Assembly: GCA_030620925.1 (NCBI GenBank)
Contig: JAUXIQ010000018.1
Coordinates: 1 to 12,593 of the forward strand
DNA: 12,593 nt
Direction: 5' to 3'
DNA from: JAUXIQ01 sp030620925 [NCBI: Nitrospinota bacterium]
Lineage (GTDB): Bacteria; JAUXIQ01
Shown here: piece by piece, positions 1-6,674 of the stretch
Numbering within the stretch: position 1 is the first letter of the stretch
Layout: every line of letters starts with the position of its first letter
The notes under the pieces: generated by a model
What the model was told of the DNA's origin: nothing
Seen by the model: only the letters and a program-made list of their open reading frames with translations
Database searches by the model: none
Position numbers and translations under genes: made by a program

Positions 1-635
1 ATGTATATCATGGAGAGTAAAACAAAGACAAACGCCTGAATGAAACTGGTGAAAATGGCCAGAAGTATCAAGGGGATGGGCACGAAATAGGGAACCAGAA
101 AAGCCAGGATGAGGAGCACCAGGTCTTCTCCCTTGATGTTGCCGAAAAGACGGACGGAGAGGGAGAGAGGCCTGGCGAAGTGGCCAATAAGCTCCAGGGG
201 CAGCATCAGAGGCGCCAGGGCCGGTATGGGCCCCGTGAAATGCTTGATGTATCTGAAGCCATGCTTGCGGAACCCGATGGAATGATAAGTTATAAAAACC
301 ACTATTGCGCAAGCGGCGGTTGTGTTAAGGTTACTGGTCGGAGACATGAATCCAGGAACCAGGCCGGCGACGTTGGATATGAATATGAAGAACCCCAGCG
401 CACCGATGAGGGGAAAATACTTGGGTCCCTCCGGGCCCATCACCCCTTCCATGAAATTCAGCATACCCTGGATGACGGCCTCGAATAGGTTCTGCCCTTT
501 GGCGGGTATAAGTTTTAGCCCCCTGGTGAAAATTATGGACAGCACCACCAGAATGGCCATGATAATCCATGTATAGGCGACATGGACGGGGACACCCGGT
601 ATGTGCAGGAAGACATAAGGTTCGCGCAATTCCAT
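1..635 (-). CDS. atpB: F1Fo ATP synthase subunit a (partial, C-terminus beyond window)
   Basis: This is the membrane subunit that forms the proton half-channels of the Fo motor, next to the c-ring. The 211 complete codons visible read as a polytopic membrane protein. The signature helix near residues 147-171 contains RPLSLSVRLFGNIKGED, where R162 matches the essential stator arginine (R210 in E. coli). Q200 in the last visible helix matches the conserved Gln of the final helix. The N-terminus (MELREPYVFLHIPG) resembles short bacterial subunit a sequences. The reading frame is still open at base 1; comparison with usual lengths suggests some 15 residues are missing. The ATG at 635 follows AGGAGG by nine bases, and its A is shared with the TGA of atpI (TGATG), so the two are translationally coupled. 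The c, b and F1 subunit genes would be expected just outside the left edge. Confidence 0.97.
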   Translation of the reverse strand, partial: MELREPYVFLHIPGVPVHVAYTWIIMAILVVLSIIFTRGLKLIPAKGQNLFEAVIQGMLNFMEGVMGPEGPKYFPLIGALGFFIFISNVAGLVPGFMSPTSNLNTTAACAIVVFITYHSIGFRKHGFRYIKHFTGPIPALAPLMLPLELIGHFARPLSLSVRLFGNIKGEDLVLLILAFLVPYFVPIPLILLAIFTSFIQAFVFVLLSMIY

Positions 636-1036
636 CAGATGCGCCTCCTGGCTGTTTCAGTGAAAGCTCTCCTGATTCCCACCGCGCTTATGGCCAGAAA
701 AACCACCGAGAGCCCGACGAAGGTGGCGGGGATGTTGACCAGCCCTGCCTTAAATACGCCGTAGATAATCACACCCACGGCCAGGTATCTAATAATATAG
801 TTAACCCTGGCCATGGTCTTGGCCCGGTTGGCATCACCGCAGAAGAGAACGCGCTGGATGAAAAATTTGAGCCACCTGAAGTTGAGAATGCAGATAAGAC
901 CGCCGGTCAGAACGCCCACGGTCACCCGAGGCGACAAAAAAAGGAGGCTCAACGCCAACAGAAGTAACAGTATCCCCCAACTGTATCGCTCGATTTCCGC
1001 GATCAGATTACTATCCGACGAAATACCACTCTTCAT
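635..1036 (-). CDS. atpI: ATP synthase subunit I (AtpI family)
   Basis: This is a 133-residue hydrophobic protein with about four membrane helices (near residues 18-34, 36-52, 80-98 and 101-121) joined by basic loops, as in the ATP synthase I family (PF03899). Proteins of this family are accessory factors thought to help assemble or stabilise the c-ring; they are not part of the core enzyme. Identification rests on the hydropathy pattern, length and position immediately upstream of atpB. The start overlaps the stop of the preceding atpZ-like gene (ATGA, 1033-1036) and its stop overlaps the atpB start, making a tight three-gene translational chain. The family is poorly conserved in sequence, so the symbol depends largely on context. 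Confidence 0.85.
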   Translation of the reverse strand: MKSGISSDSNLIAEIERYSWGILLLLLALSLLFLSPRVTVGVLTGGLICILNFRWLKFFIQRVLFCGDANRAKTMARVNYIIRYLAVGVIIYGVFKAGLVNIPATFVGLSVVFLAISAVGIRRAFTETARRRI

Positions 1037-1278
1037 TTATCTTTGTCTTGGTCCTTGTACTGCTTTATTGTCAGTCTATATAGGTTTACGAAACCAGCGA
1101 CAATGCCCAAAAGCATGAATATCATGAAGAAAATGGGAGCTGTATCGAACTTTTTATCGAGAAAGAGGCCGAAGGCTATACCCAGTGCTATGGAAACACC
1201 GAAATAGATACCCATTGCACTCAGAGGACCAAGCTCCCTGAGCAGCCTCAGTTTGTTCTGATCATTCTTCCGGTCCAT
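1033..1278 (-). CDS. atpZ: AtpZ/AtpI-type Fo accessory protein
   Basis: This is a small 81-residue protein with a charged N-terminus and two membrane helices (about residues 19-40 and 47-67). Between them lies the GLFLDKKFDTAP segment that is typical of the F0F1-ATPase gene 1 / AtpZ family (PF09527). Members are encoded at the head of atp operons and have been linked to Fo assembly or, in some species, Mg2+/Ca2+ transport; the role here is unknown. I chose the ATG at 1278 because the family starts close to the first helix and a GGCGGGAT sequence lies just upstream. A longer reading from 1350 would add 24 residues without a visible ribosome site. The stop overlaps the atpI start by four bases. 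It is the first gene of the atp operon, downstream of a good promoter at 1430-1458. Confidence 0.85.
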   Translation of the reverse strand: MDRKNDQNKLRLLRELGPLSAMGIYFGVSIALGIAFGLFLDKKFDTAPIFFMIFMLLGIVAGFVNLYRLTIKQYKDQDKDK

Positions 1279-1591
1279 CTTACATCCCGCCCGAAACAGT
1301 TTGCTTCGGTTCCGCCTTAACCGGCCCGTTTCATGGAACCCCATGTGCATCCAGGTTCAAGCACAAAAACGAGACCCTAATACCAGTTTAATACCATTTC
1401 AGCCGGATGTAAAATGGCAAATCCACGTAAAACTAACAGACACGACTTCTGTTGTCAAGGCTTTTTTATTCGGTGAGCCGAACACATATAACTCATTTTT
1501 ATAATTGGTTGATTCCGGTATTTTTCACGCTGAAATCCTTTTAAGCGTGGGCCTTCAATACTTTATGAAACGGCTTGAAAGGGGCGGTAGA
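1279..1591. other. Intergenic region upstream of the atp operon
   Basis: This 313-base non-coding gap lies between the M23 peptidase stop and the atpZ start. It contains the atp promoter candidate (1430-1458). A small inverted repeat lies just upstream of the -35 element on the minus strand (TTCGG/CCGAA, 1469-1482). A second looser one pairs CACGCT with AGCGTG (around 1528-1551, loop 12). Neither hairpin is followed by a T-tract on the minus strand, so I do not call a terminator for the peptidase gene, and read-through into atp is possible. The 5' leader of the atp transcript would be about 145 bases. I recognise no riboswitch class in it. Confidence 0.6.
1430..1458 (-). promoter_or_regulatory. 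Candidate sigma-70 promoter of the atp operon
   Basis: On the minus strand a perfect -35 TTGACA (1458-1453) is followed, after exactly 17 bases, by TAGTTT (1435-1430), a weak match to the -10 element. It sits about 150 bases upstream of the atpZ start in the only sizeable gap before the operon. A 5-bp inverted repeat is centred just upstream of the -35. The call rests on consensus and spacing only. Confidence 0.55.
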
Positions 1592-2920
1592 TCAATGGGA
1601 GGTTTTAGCTTTGCCTCTGGAGTTCATGTTTTCTTTTGCGACGACCAACTGCCTGGATATCTTTTGGCGGAGGGCTTCGAAAGCTTTGAGTTGCTCTCTG
1701 GATATGCTCTTGCTGGGGGATGTTTTCATCTTAAGGGGATCGATATAAGCGCCGTTTTTGCGTATCCGGTAATCGAGGTGCGACCCGGTGGCGGTTCCCG
1801 TGGAGCCTACATAACCGATAACCCGCCCCTGCTTAACCCAGGCGCCTTTCTTAACGCCTTTGCCGAGGCGGGAGAGGTGGCCGTAGCTGGAGGTATAAAC
1901 CCCGTTGTGTTTCAACTTCACGAATATTCCGTTCCGTCCCTTCCTGCCCGCCCAGAGAACCTTCCCGTCCCCCACGGCAACCACCGGAGTACCCCTCGGC
2001 GCTACGTAGTCTACCCCCTGGTGAGGCAGATACTTCTTCAGCACGGGGTGCAGCCTCTTCTTTGTGTAACCGGAAGAGATGTAAGAATAGCTCAGCGGCG
2101 CCTTGAGAAACTGTTTTCTCAAGGATTTGCCGCTGTAAGTGTAATAGTCCCCCCGGCCTGACGCCTCGTTGAAATATATTGCCTGGAACAGCCTGCCTTG
2201 GTTCGTAAACTCCGCGGCCAGGATGCGGCCGTCGCGCACGTACTCACCGTCCCTGAACATCTTCTCCGCTATCAGGCTGAAGCTGTCTCCTTTTCTTAAA
2301 TCGGTATTGAAATCTATGTCCCAGGCGAATATCTCCGCCAGTTGAACGACCAGTGAGGGGCTTTCCCCTCCGTCGACTATCGCTTCATAAAGATTAGTAT
2401 TTATCCTGCCGGAGAAGGCCGCCCTTCTCGTCTGGTAATCTATCTTATCCAGCTTGGCCCTGAATATCCCCTCCGCTTTCACCAGGCGAATCAGTTTTTG
2501 ATCATCTATCTCATATTCGATTGATAAAAGCTCGCCCGCATCGCTGAAGGCCAGCCGGTAGGCGTTACCCGCCTTGATCTTATTCAGATTAAACAGGGGT
2601 CTTGCAGCCCTAACCACCTCGTTTATCGCTCGAGGGGAGACGCTATGGGCGGTGAGGATATCGTATAAAGTGTTCTGCATGCCCACCCTGCCGGTGAGCG
2701 TGCGCGGCTTTTTTACCAGGGTTCTTGTCGAATTTCCGGGCCCGGATGTCCCAGCAGTCGATTCCGATCCTGCGGCCATCGCCTTTGTTTCGCGGTATGA
2801 GCCGCTTCCGCTGTAACCGAACGTTATGAACAGGACGAAGAAAAAGGAGGCGACTATAAGCGTCCACAGGTTGATGTGCAGTGATGACTTACGCTGGCGA
2901 TCCATATCTATTTTTCTCAT
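1592..2920 (-). CDS. Membrane-anchored M23 family murein endopeptidase (MepM/Csd3-like)
   Basis: This is a 442-residue protein predicted to cut peptide crosslinks in peptidoglycan on the outer face of the inner membrane. A basic N-terminus and one membrane helix (residues 17-36) act as an anchor or uncleaved signal. A low-complexity Ser/Gly/Thr linker follows to about residue 66. Next come a LysM/OapA-like segment (about 80-125), a middle domain like that of Csd3/MepM (about 130-270), and the LytM/M23 catalytic domain (about 286-396). Zinc-site motifs are visible: H300-x3-D304 and H348 in SYGHLS. The usual HxH is HLD (H381, D383), so the last zinc ligand position is Asp instead of His. The ATG at 2920 has GAGGT nine bases upstream; a second Met at residue 6 is an alternative. 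It lies upstream of the atp operon on the same strand and is divergent from nrdJ. The exact bond cleaved cannot be told from sequence. Confidence 0.9.
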   Translation of the reverse strand: MRKIDMDRQRKSSLHINLWTLIVASFFFVLFITFGYSGSGSYRETKAMAAGSESTAGTSGPGNSTRTLVKKPRTLTGRVGMQNTLYDILTAHSVSPRAINEVVRAARPLFNLNKIKAGNAYRLAFSDAGELLSIEYEIDDQKLIRLVKAEGIFRAKLDKIDYQTRRAAFSGRINTNLYEAIVDGGESPSLVVQLAEIFAWDIDFNTDLRKGDSFSLIAEKMFRDGEYVRDGRILAAEFTNQGRLFQAIYFNEASGRGDYYTYSGKSLRKQFLKAPLSYSYISSGYTKKRLHPVLKKYLPHQGVDYVAPRGTPVVAVGDGKVLWAGRKGRNGIFVKLKHNGVYTSSYGHLSRLGKGVKKGAWVKQGRVIGYVGSTGTATGSHLDYRIRKNGAYIDPLKMKTSPSKSISREQLKAFEALRQKISRQLVVAKENMNSRGKAKTSH

Positions 2921-3021
2921 GATAACAGGACCTCATAACCGGTTGAAACAGGGTGCTGTTCGGAGTCAAGATTTTCTTTAAGAAGCCGACACACTTTAAT
3001 TTAAGCTTACTTAAAATAGTT

Positions 3022-3051
3022 AGGTTAGCACAGTTTAGAAATTCGGGTCAA
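3022..3051 (-). promoter_or_regulatory. Weak candidate promoter of the M23 peptidase gene
   Basis: On the minus strand TTGACC (3051-3046, five of six matches to the -35 consensus) is followed after 18 bases by TAACCT (3027-3022, three of six for -10). It would give a leader of roughly 100 bases. Support is consensus only. Confidence 0.3.
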
Positions 3052-3078
3052 GTAGTTTTATTAGCAAGGGCTTTGTTT

Positions 3079-3104
3079 CGTTTTTTATTCGAATTTAAAA
3101 AACG
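3079..3104. repeat. 9-bp inverted repeat centred on TTCGAA
   Basis: The perfect arms CGTTTTTTA (3079-3087) and TAAAAAACG (3096-3104) flank an 8-base centre containing the palindrome TTCGAA. The structure lies between the two divergent promoters. No T-tract follows either arm outside the stem, so a terminator is unlikely. An operator or a DNA-bending site is possible. Confidence 0.5.
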
Positions 3105-3150
3105 GCATTTTCCGCTTCGAAAAAAATAGTATTAAAATCTCATTTTTTTG

Positions 3151-3179
3151 TTGCGTGATACTACAAGTTGTGATATAAA
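3151..3179 (+). promoter_or_regulatory. Candidate nrdJ promoter
   Basis: TTGCGT (3151-3156, weak -35) is followed after exactly 17 bases by TATAAA (3174-3179, five of six for -10). It points toward nrdJ, about 110 bases ahead of its start. The first NrdR-box-like sequence fills the spacer and the second lies just past the expected transcription start. This is the layout reported for NrdR-repressed promoters and raises confidence above consensus alone. Confidence 0.5.
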
Positions 3180-3204
3180 ATTAATAACATACTAAATATA
3201 TGGT
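3158..3204 (+). promoter_or_regulatory. Tandem NrdR-box-like operators
   Basis: Two 16-base sequences, ATACTACAAGTTGTGA (3158-3173) and ATACTAAATATATGGT (3189-3204), resemble the NrdR box consensus acaCwAtATaTwGtgt. By eye they match at 11 and 12 of 16 positions. Their starts are 31 bp apart, three helical turns, leaving a 15-bp linker, which is the spacing known for paired NrdR boxes that bind the ATP-cone repressor cooperatively. They precede a ribonucleotide reductase gene, the classical NrdR target. No nrdR gene is in the window. Scoring with a position weight matrix would decide. Confidence 0.6.
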
Positions 3205-3205
3205 T

Positions 3206-3224
3206 TTTTCCACAGTGTGGATAA
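3206..3224. promoter_or_regulatory. Head-to-head pair of DnaA boxes
   Basis: TTTTCCACA (3206-3214, plus) and TTATCCACA (3224-3216, minus) face each other with one base between them. The second is a perfect match to the strict DnaA box TTATNCACA, and the first fits the relaxed form TTWTNCACA. They lie about 70 bases before the nrdJ ATG, in the likely leader just after the NrdR-like sites. DnaA boxes in ribonucleotide reductase promoters are known from E. coli nrdAB. Only this pair is seen, so a replication origin is not supported. Confidence 0.6.
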
Positions 3225-3292
3225 CTACTGTAATTTATTGAAAAATAACGAAATATATTTAAGTCGATTCTACTTATCCCCAGGAGCTGAAA

Positions 3293-5587
3293 ATGACGCA
3301 TAATTTGCCATCCCCTCAGGAGAGAGCCGAAAGCCATTTAGCCCTATCGGGAAATTTCCCTCAGCGAGAAAAAACCCTTTCTGAAAATGCGATCAGGGTG
3401 CTCGAGCGTCGGTATCTTAAGAAGGATCAACAGGGGGTGAGGGAGGAAACTCCGGAGGGGATGTTTCGCAGGGTGGCCAGCAACGTGGCCTCGGCAGACC
3501 TTTTTTACGACCCTGAGGCGGACGTTAAGGAGACCGAGGAGCGGTTTTACCGCCTTATATCTTCTCTCGAGTTTTTGCCCAATTCTCCCACCCTCATGAA
3601 CGCGGGGAATGAGCTCCAGCAGCTTTCGGCTTGTTTTGTGCTCCCAGTTGATGATTCCATGGATAGCATTTTCGAGGCCGTCAAGAATACCGCACTCATA
3701 CATAAAAGCGGTGGGGGGACAGGCTTTTCCTTTTCCCGCATAAGGCCCAGGAACGACGTAGTCCAGTCAACCAAGGGCGTATCCAGCGGCCCCATCTCTT
3801 TTATGAAAGTGTTCGATATGGCCACCGAGACGGTTAAGCAGGGCGGGACACGCCGCGGTGCGAATATGGGCTTGCTCAGAGTGGACCATCCGGATATTAC
3901 CGATTTCATCTTAGCTAAAGAGAATGACCACGTCTTTAACAACTTCAATCTATCCGTGGCCATCACCGAAAAATTCATGGAGGCGGTTCTGCGTGGAGAG
4001 GAATACGACCTGGTCAATCCGCGCTCGGGGCAGGTAGCAGGGCGTAAGATGGCCCGGGAGGTTTTCGACCTTATAGTCAATATGGCCTGGAAGAACGGGG
4101 ACCCGGGCATCATCTTTCTCGACCGGATAAACCGTGATAACCCCACGCCTGATCTGGGAATGATAGAGAGCACAAACCCCTGTGGTGAACAGCCCCTGTT
4201 ACCCTACGAATCCTGCAATCTGGGTTCCATCGACCTGGGGAAAATGGTCGTCCGGCAAAATGGCAACCCTTCAGCAGACTTCGATGCGCTGAAGACCGTG
4301 GTCTGGACTTCCGTTCATTTCCTGGACAACGTAATAGACGTTAATCGTTATCCTCTCTCCGAAATAGAGGAAATCACCAGGAGAAACAGGAAGATCGGCC
4401 TGGGGGTCATGGGTTTCGCCGATATGCTGATTCAGCTCGGTATCTCTTACGACAGCGAAGAGGCCCTGGAGACCGCCGAAAAAGTCATGGGTTTTATCAA
4501 CAGGGAATCGAGGGCGGCTTCGGCCCGGCTGGCGGAGACCAGGGGAGCCTTTCCGAATTATCATACGAGCGTTTACAACGCGAACGGTAGCCAGCCGCTG
4601 CGCAACGCCACCACCACCACCATCGCCCCCACCGGCACCCTGAGTATCATCGCTGACTGTTGCAGCGGCGTCGAGCCCCTGTTTGCCCTCAGCTTCGTCC
4701 GGAAGGTAATGGACGATGATGAGCTGCTGGAGGTCAACCCTTATTTCGAGCACACGGCCAGAGAAGAAGGGTTTTACAGCAGGGACCTCATGGAGCGCAT
4801 CTCGGAAAAGGGGAGCATCCAGGAGATACCCGACATACCCCAGCACGTCAAGCGCCTTTTCGTAACCAGTCATGACATAACTCCGGAATGGCACATACGA
4901 ATGCAGGCCGCTTTCCAGAAACATACGGACAATGCGGTTTCCAAGACCATCAACTTCCCCAATCAGGCCACGACCGACGACATCCGCAACGCCTTCATCA
5001 TGGCCTACCGAGAAAGCTGCAAAGGGCTCACAATCTACCGCGACGGCAGCCGCGAGGTGCAGGTCCTCAACAAGGGGACCGGGTCTCCCGCACCGGAGAA
5101 GACTAAGCTGGTGCCCCGCCCCAGGCCTTCGGTTACCCTGGGCAGGACGGAGCGGAAGTCTACAGGTTGCGGCAACCTGTACGTCACCATAAATGAAGAC
5201 GAACAGGGCCTGTTTGAAGTATTCGCCCGCATGGGTAAGTCAGGGGGCTGCATCGCTTCCCATTCGGAAGCCATCGGGCGACTGGTTTCCCTGGCTCTCA
5301 GGGCGGGAGTGGACACCGAGTCCATCACCCAGCAATTGACAGGTATCCGGTGCCCGTCACCTATTTTCGATAAAGACGGCTCTATCCTATCCTGCCCTGA
5401 TGCCATTGGTCTGGCCCTGAAAAACTATTTGTCAGGCCAGAATGGGGAGAAGACGTCGAAGATCATGGTCCCTGGTAAAACAAAACTGGCGGACCTTTGT
5501 CCGGAGTGCCCGGAATGCGGCGGCATGATAGAGCTGGCTGACGGCTGTATCGTGTGCCGTTCCTGCGGTTACTCCAAGTGTGGCTAA
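3293..5587 (+). CDS. nrdJ: Adenosylcobalamin-dependent (class II) ribonucleotide reductase
   Basis: This enzyme reduces ribonucleotides to deoxyribonucleotides using a thiyl radical generated from B12 coenzyme, independent of oxygen and of a separate radical subunit. The 764 residues contain the reductase barrel. Its catalytic loop is NPCGEQ (295-300), with C297 as the thiyl cysteine and E299 and N295 as catalytic partners. C114 (LSACF) and C308 (YESCNL) are the redox pair, with spacing as in the Thermotoga enzyme. GGTRRGANMG (184-193) and TTTTIAPTGTLS (440-451) are family motifs. A TSCPD domain covers about 613-710. The C-terminus (C736, C739, C742, C752, C755, C758, C763) is a zinc-ribbon-like tail that probably relays electrons from thioredoxin. 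No N-terminal ATP-cone is visible, so overall activity control must differ from that of cone-bearing enzymes. The ATG at 3293 follows CAGGAG at good spacing. It appears monocistronic, with NrdR- and DnaA-like sites upstream. Confidence 0.98.
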   Translation: MTHNLPSPQERAESHLALSGNFPQREKTLSENAIRVLERRYLKKDQQGVREETPEGMFRRVASNVASADLFYDPEADVKETEERFYRLISSLEFLPNSPTLMNAGNELQQLSACFVLPVDDSMDSIFEAVKNTALIHKSGGGTGFSFSRIRPRNDVVQSTKGVSSGPISFMKVFDMATETVKQGGTRRGANMGLLRVDHPDITDFILAKENDHVFNNFNLSVAITEKFMEAVLRGEEYDLVNPRSGQVAGRKMAREVFDLIVNMAWKNGDPGIIFLDRINRDNPTPDLGMIESTNPCGEQPLLPYESCNLGSIDLGKMVVRQNGNPSADFDALKTVVWTSVHFLDNVIDVNRYPLSEIEEITRRNRKIGLGVMGFADMLIQLGISYDSEEALETAEKVMGFINRESRAASARLAETRGAFPNYHTSVYNANGSQPLRNATTTTIAPTGTLSIIADCCSGVEPLFALSFVRKVMDDDELLEVNPYFEHTAREEGFYSRDLMERISEKGSIQEIPDIPQHVKRLFVTSHDITPEWHIRMQAAFQKHTDNAVSKTINFPNQATTDDIRNAFIMAYRESCKGLTIYRDGSREVQVLNKGTGSPAPEKTKLVPRPRPSVTLGRTERKSTGCGNLYVTINEDEQGLFEVFARMGKSGGCIASHSEAIGRLVSLALRAGVDTESITQQLTGIRCPSPIFDKDGSILSCPDAIGLALKNYLSGQNGEKTSKIMVPGKTKLADLCPECPECGGMIELADGCIVCRSCGYSKCG

Positions 5588-5602
5588 CCCTCACACTACT
5601 CT

Positions 5603-5655
5603 CGGGGAAGCTCTCTGTGGGAGGGGAGGGCTTCCCCGCCCTCCTATTTTCCGCC
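5603..5655 (+). terminator. Likely terminator of nrdJ
   Basis: Sixteen bases after the nrdJ stop, CGGGGAAGC (5603-5611) pairs perfectly with GCTTCCCCG (5630-5638) across an 18-base purine-rich loop. A pyrimidine stretch with a short T-run (CCCTCCTATTTTCC) follows. The stem is strong but the U-tract is weak and offset, so termination may be partial or need a factor. Confidence 0.5.
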
Positions 5656-5674
5656 TTGATACGGTCAAAACAAG

Positions 5675-5703
5675 TTGACACTCCGCACTACTTATACTAC
5701 TAA
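5675..5703 (+). promoter_or_regulatory. Candidate promoter of the crotonase gene
   Basis: A perfect TTGACA (5675-5680) is followed after 17 bases by TACTAA (5698-5703, three of six for -10). It is about 67 bases ahead of the ATG at 5770 and after the nrdJ terminator, which suggests separate transcription of the crotonase gene. Confidence 0.45.
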
Positions 5704-5769
5704 AGTCTCTGAAGACCCTGCTCCGTGGAGAACCATCCCCCCGTTGTTTCAAGCATAAGGAGGAGAAGA

Positions 5770-6576
5770 ATGCCTTTCGAGACTTTCCTTTATGAGAAAG
5801 AAGGCCCGGTGGCCAAAATAACCTTTAACCGCCCGGAAAAGCTGAACCCCGTCAACGAAACCGTGTTCGTGGAATTCGAAGAAATATTGCGCGACCTCCA
5901 GGGGGATTTCGAGGTCCGCGTGGTGGTCTTAACCGGCTCCGGCCACTCCTTCAGCGTGGGGGCGGATTTGGACAACTTGAGCAAGGGCACGGACCCCGGG
6001 TATTACGGCGCTCTCACCGACCGCCAGCGTAAATATATGGCGAGGCAGGGCTCCATAGTATGCCGGGCGCTGGAGGAGCTGGACCAGATAACCATAGCCG
6101 CCATTAACGGCTTCGCCGTGGGCGGGGGTATCGCTTTTGCCATTTGCTGCGATTTCCGCATCGCCGCCCAGAGCGCCACCTTCTGGATACCCGAAGTAGA
6201 TTTCGGCGTCCCCCTGGTATGGAGCAGTATCCCCCGTATGATAACCCAGCTGGGGCCCCTCAAGGCCAAGGAGCTGATAATGACCTGCGACCGCTTTTCC
6301 GCCCAGGAGGCATTTGAGGCGGGCATGCTCAATCGCGTGGTCCCCGACGGAGAGCTGGATCAGGCGGTCGATGAGCTGGCAGGCAAGCTCTTGAGCAAGC
6401 CCCCCATGGCGCTTTCCAGGACCAAAGCCTCCATCAACGCCGTGCTGCAGTCCTACGGCTCCAACGTGGGATTCTGCGACCCCGACTTCGCCATCCTCTG
6501 CGCCGGCAGCGATGATGCCGGAGAGGCCGTTAGGGCCTTCAAAGAGAAAAGGGCGGGAAACTTCAAGGATCGCTGA
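5770..6576 (+). CDS. Enoyl-CoA hydratase/isomerase (crotonase) family protein
   Basis: This 268-residue protein has the crotonase fold and acts on acyl-CoA thioesters. The first oxyanion-hole segment is HSFSVGADL (59-67) and the second is NGFAVGGGIAFA (113-124). Of the two catalytic glutamates of classical enoyl-CoA hydratase, the first position (after GGG) is occupied by I121-A122, while the second is kept as E142 in WIPEVDFG. A one-glutamate active site fits an isomerase, dehydratase or other crotonase reaction better than standard hydration. The ATG at 5770 follows AAGGAGGAG directly; an upstream ATG at 5725 would add 15 residues unlike the family N-terminus and has no such site. No fatty-acid degradation partners are adjacent, and a convergent histidine kinase follows. 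The substrate cannot be assigned. Confidence 0.93.
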   Translation: MPFETFLYEKEGPVAKITFNRPEKLNPVNETVFVEFEEILRDLQGDFEVRVVVLTGSGHSFSVGADLDNLSKGTDPGYYGALTDRQRKYMARQGSIVCRALEELDQITIAAINGFAVGGGIAFAICCDFRIAAQSATFWIPEVDFGVPLVWSSIPRMITQLGPLKAKELIMTCDRFSAQEAFEAGMLNRVVPDGELDQAVDELAGKLLSKPPMALSRTKASINAVLQSYGSNVGFCDPDFAILCAGSDDAGEAVRAFKEKRAGNFKDR

Positions 6577-6674
6577 TCGGGCGGGATAGCTGACATTCTC
6601 GATATCAGGGCGGTTCTCGGAGTTATGAGCGCCTGGTTATGCCCTGGTAATGATAATGGAGTTTCCTGGATGTT

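Larger units (their letters stand above)
2921..3292. other. AT-rich divergent control region between M23 peptidase and nrdJ
   Basis: This 372-base gap is much more AT-rich than its neighbours and has no supported gene. From left to right it holds a small inverted repeat (TTTAAG/CTTAAA, 3000-3015), a weak leftward promoter (3022-3051), a 9-bp inverted repeat around TTCGAA (3079-3104), a rightward promoter, two NrdR-box-like sites and two facing DnaA boxes. It then reaches the nrdJ ribosome site, CAGGAG. The density of signals is high for a region of this length. The features are listed separately. Confidence 0.75.

Noticed and set aside
331-570. 79-codon minus-strand frame in the atp region
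   Set aside because: It overlaps atpB in another frame; the atpB frame carries the essential arginine motif and continues through the window edge.
1469-1482. TTCGG/CCGAA hairpin as terminator of the M23 gene
   Set aside because: On the minus strand it is followed by A-rich sequence, not a T-tract; the stem is only five pairs.
1505-2161. 218-codon open frame on the plus strand
   Set aside because: It lies antisense inside the M23 peptidase gene, whose protein has clear domains and motifs; the plus-strand product resembles nothing and has no ribosome site.
3547-4173. 208-codon open frame on the minus strand
   Set aside because: It is antisense to nrdJ, with no recognisable domain and no upstream ribosome site.
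4271-4924. 217-codon open frame on the minus strand
   Set aside because: It is antisense to the central part of nrdJ, which is unmistakable; the frame reflects codon bias on the opposite strand.
6577-6674. Bidirectional terminator between the convergent crotonase and kinase genes
   Set aside because: The expected position was inspected but no stem longer than about four pairs followed by T-runs was found.
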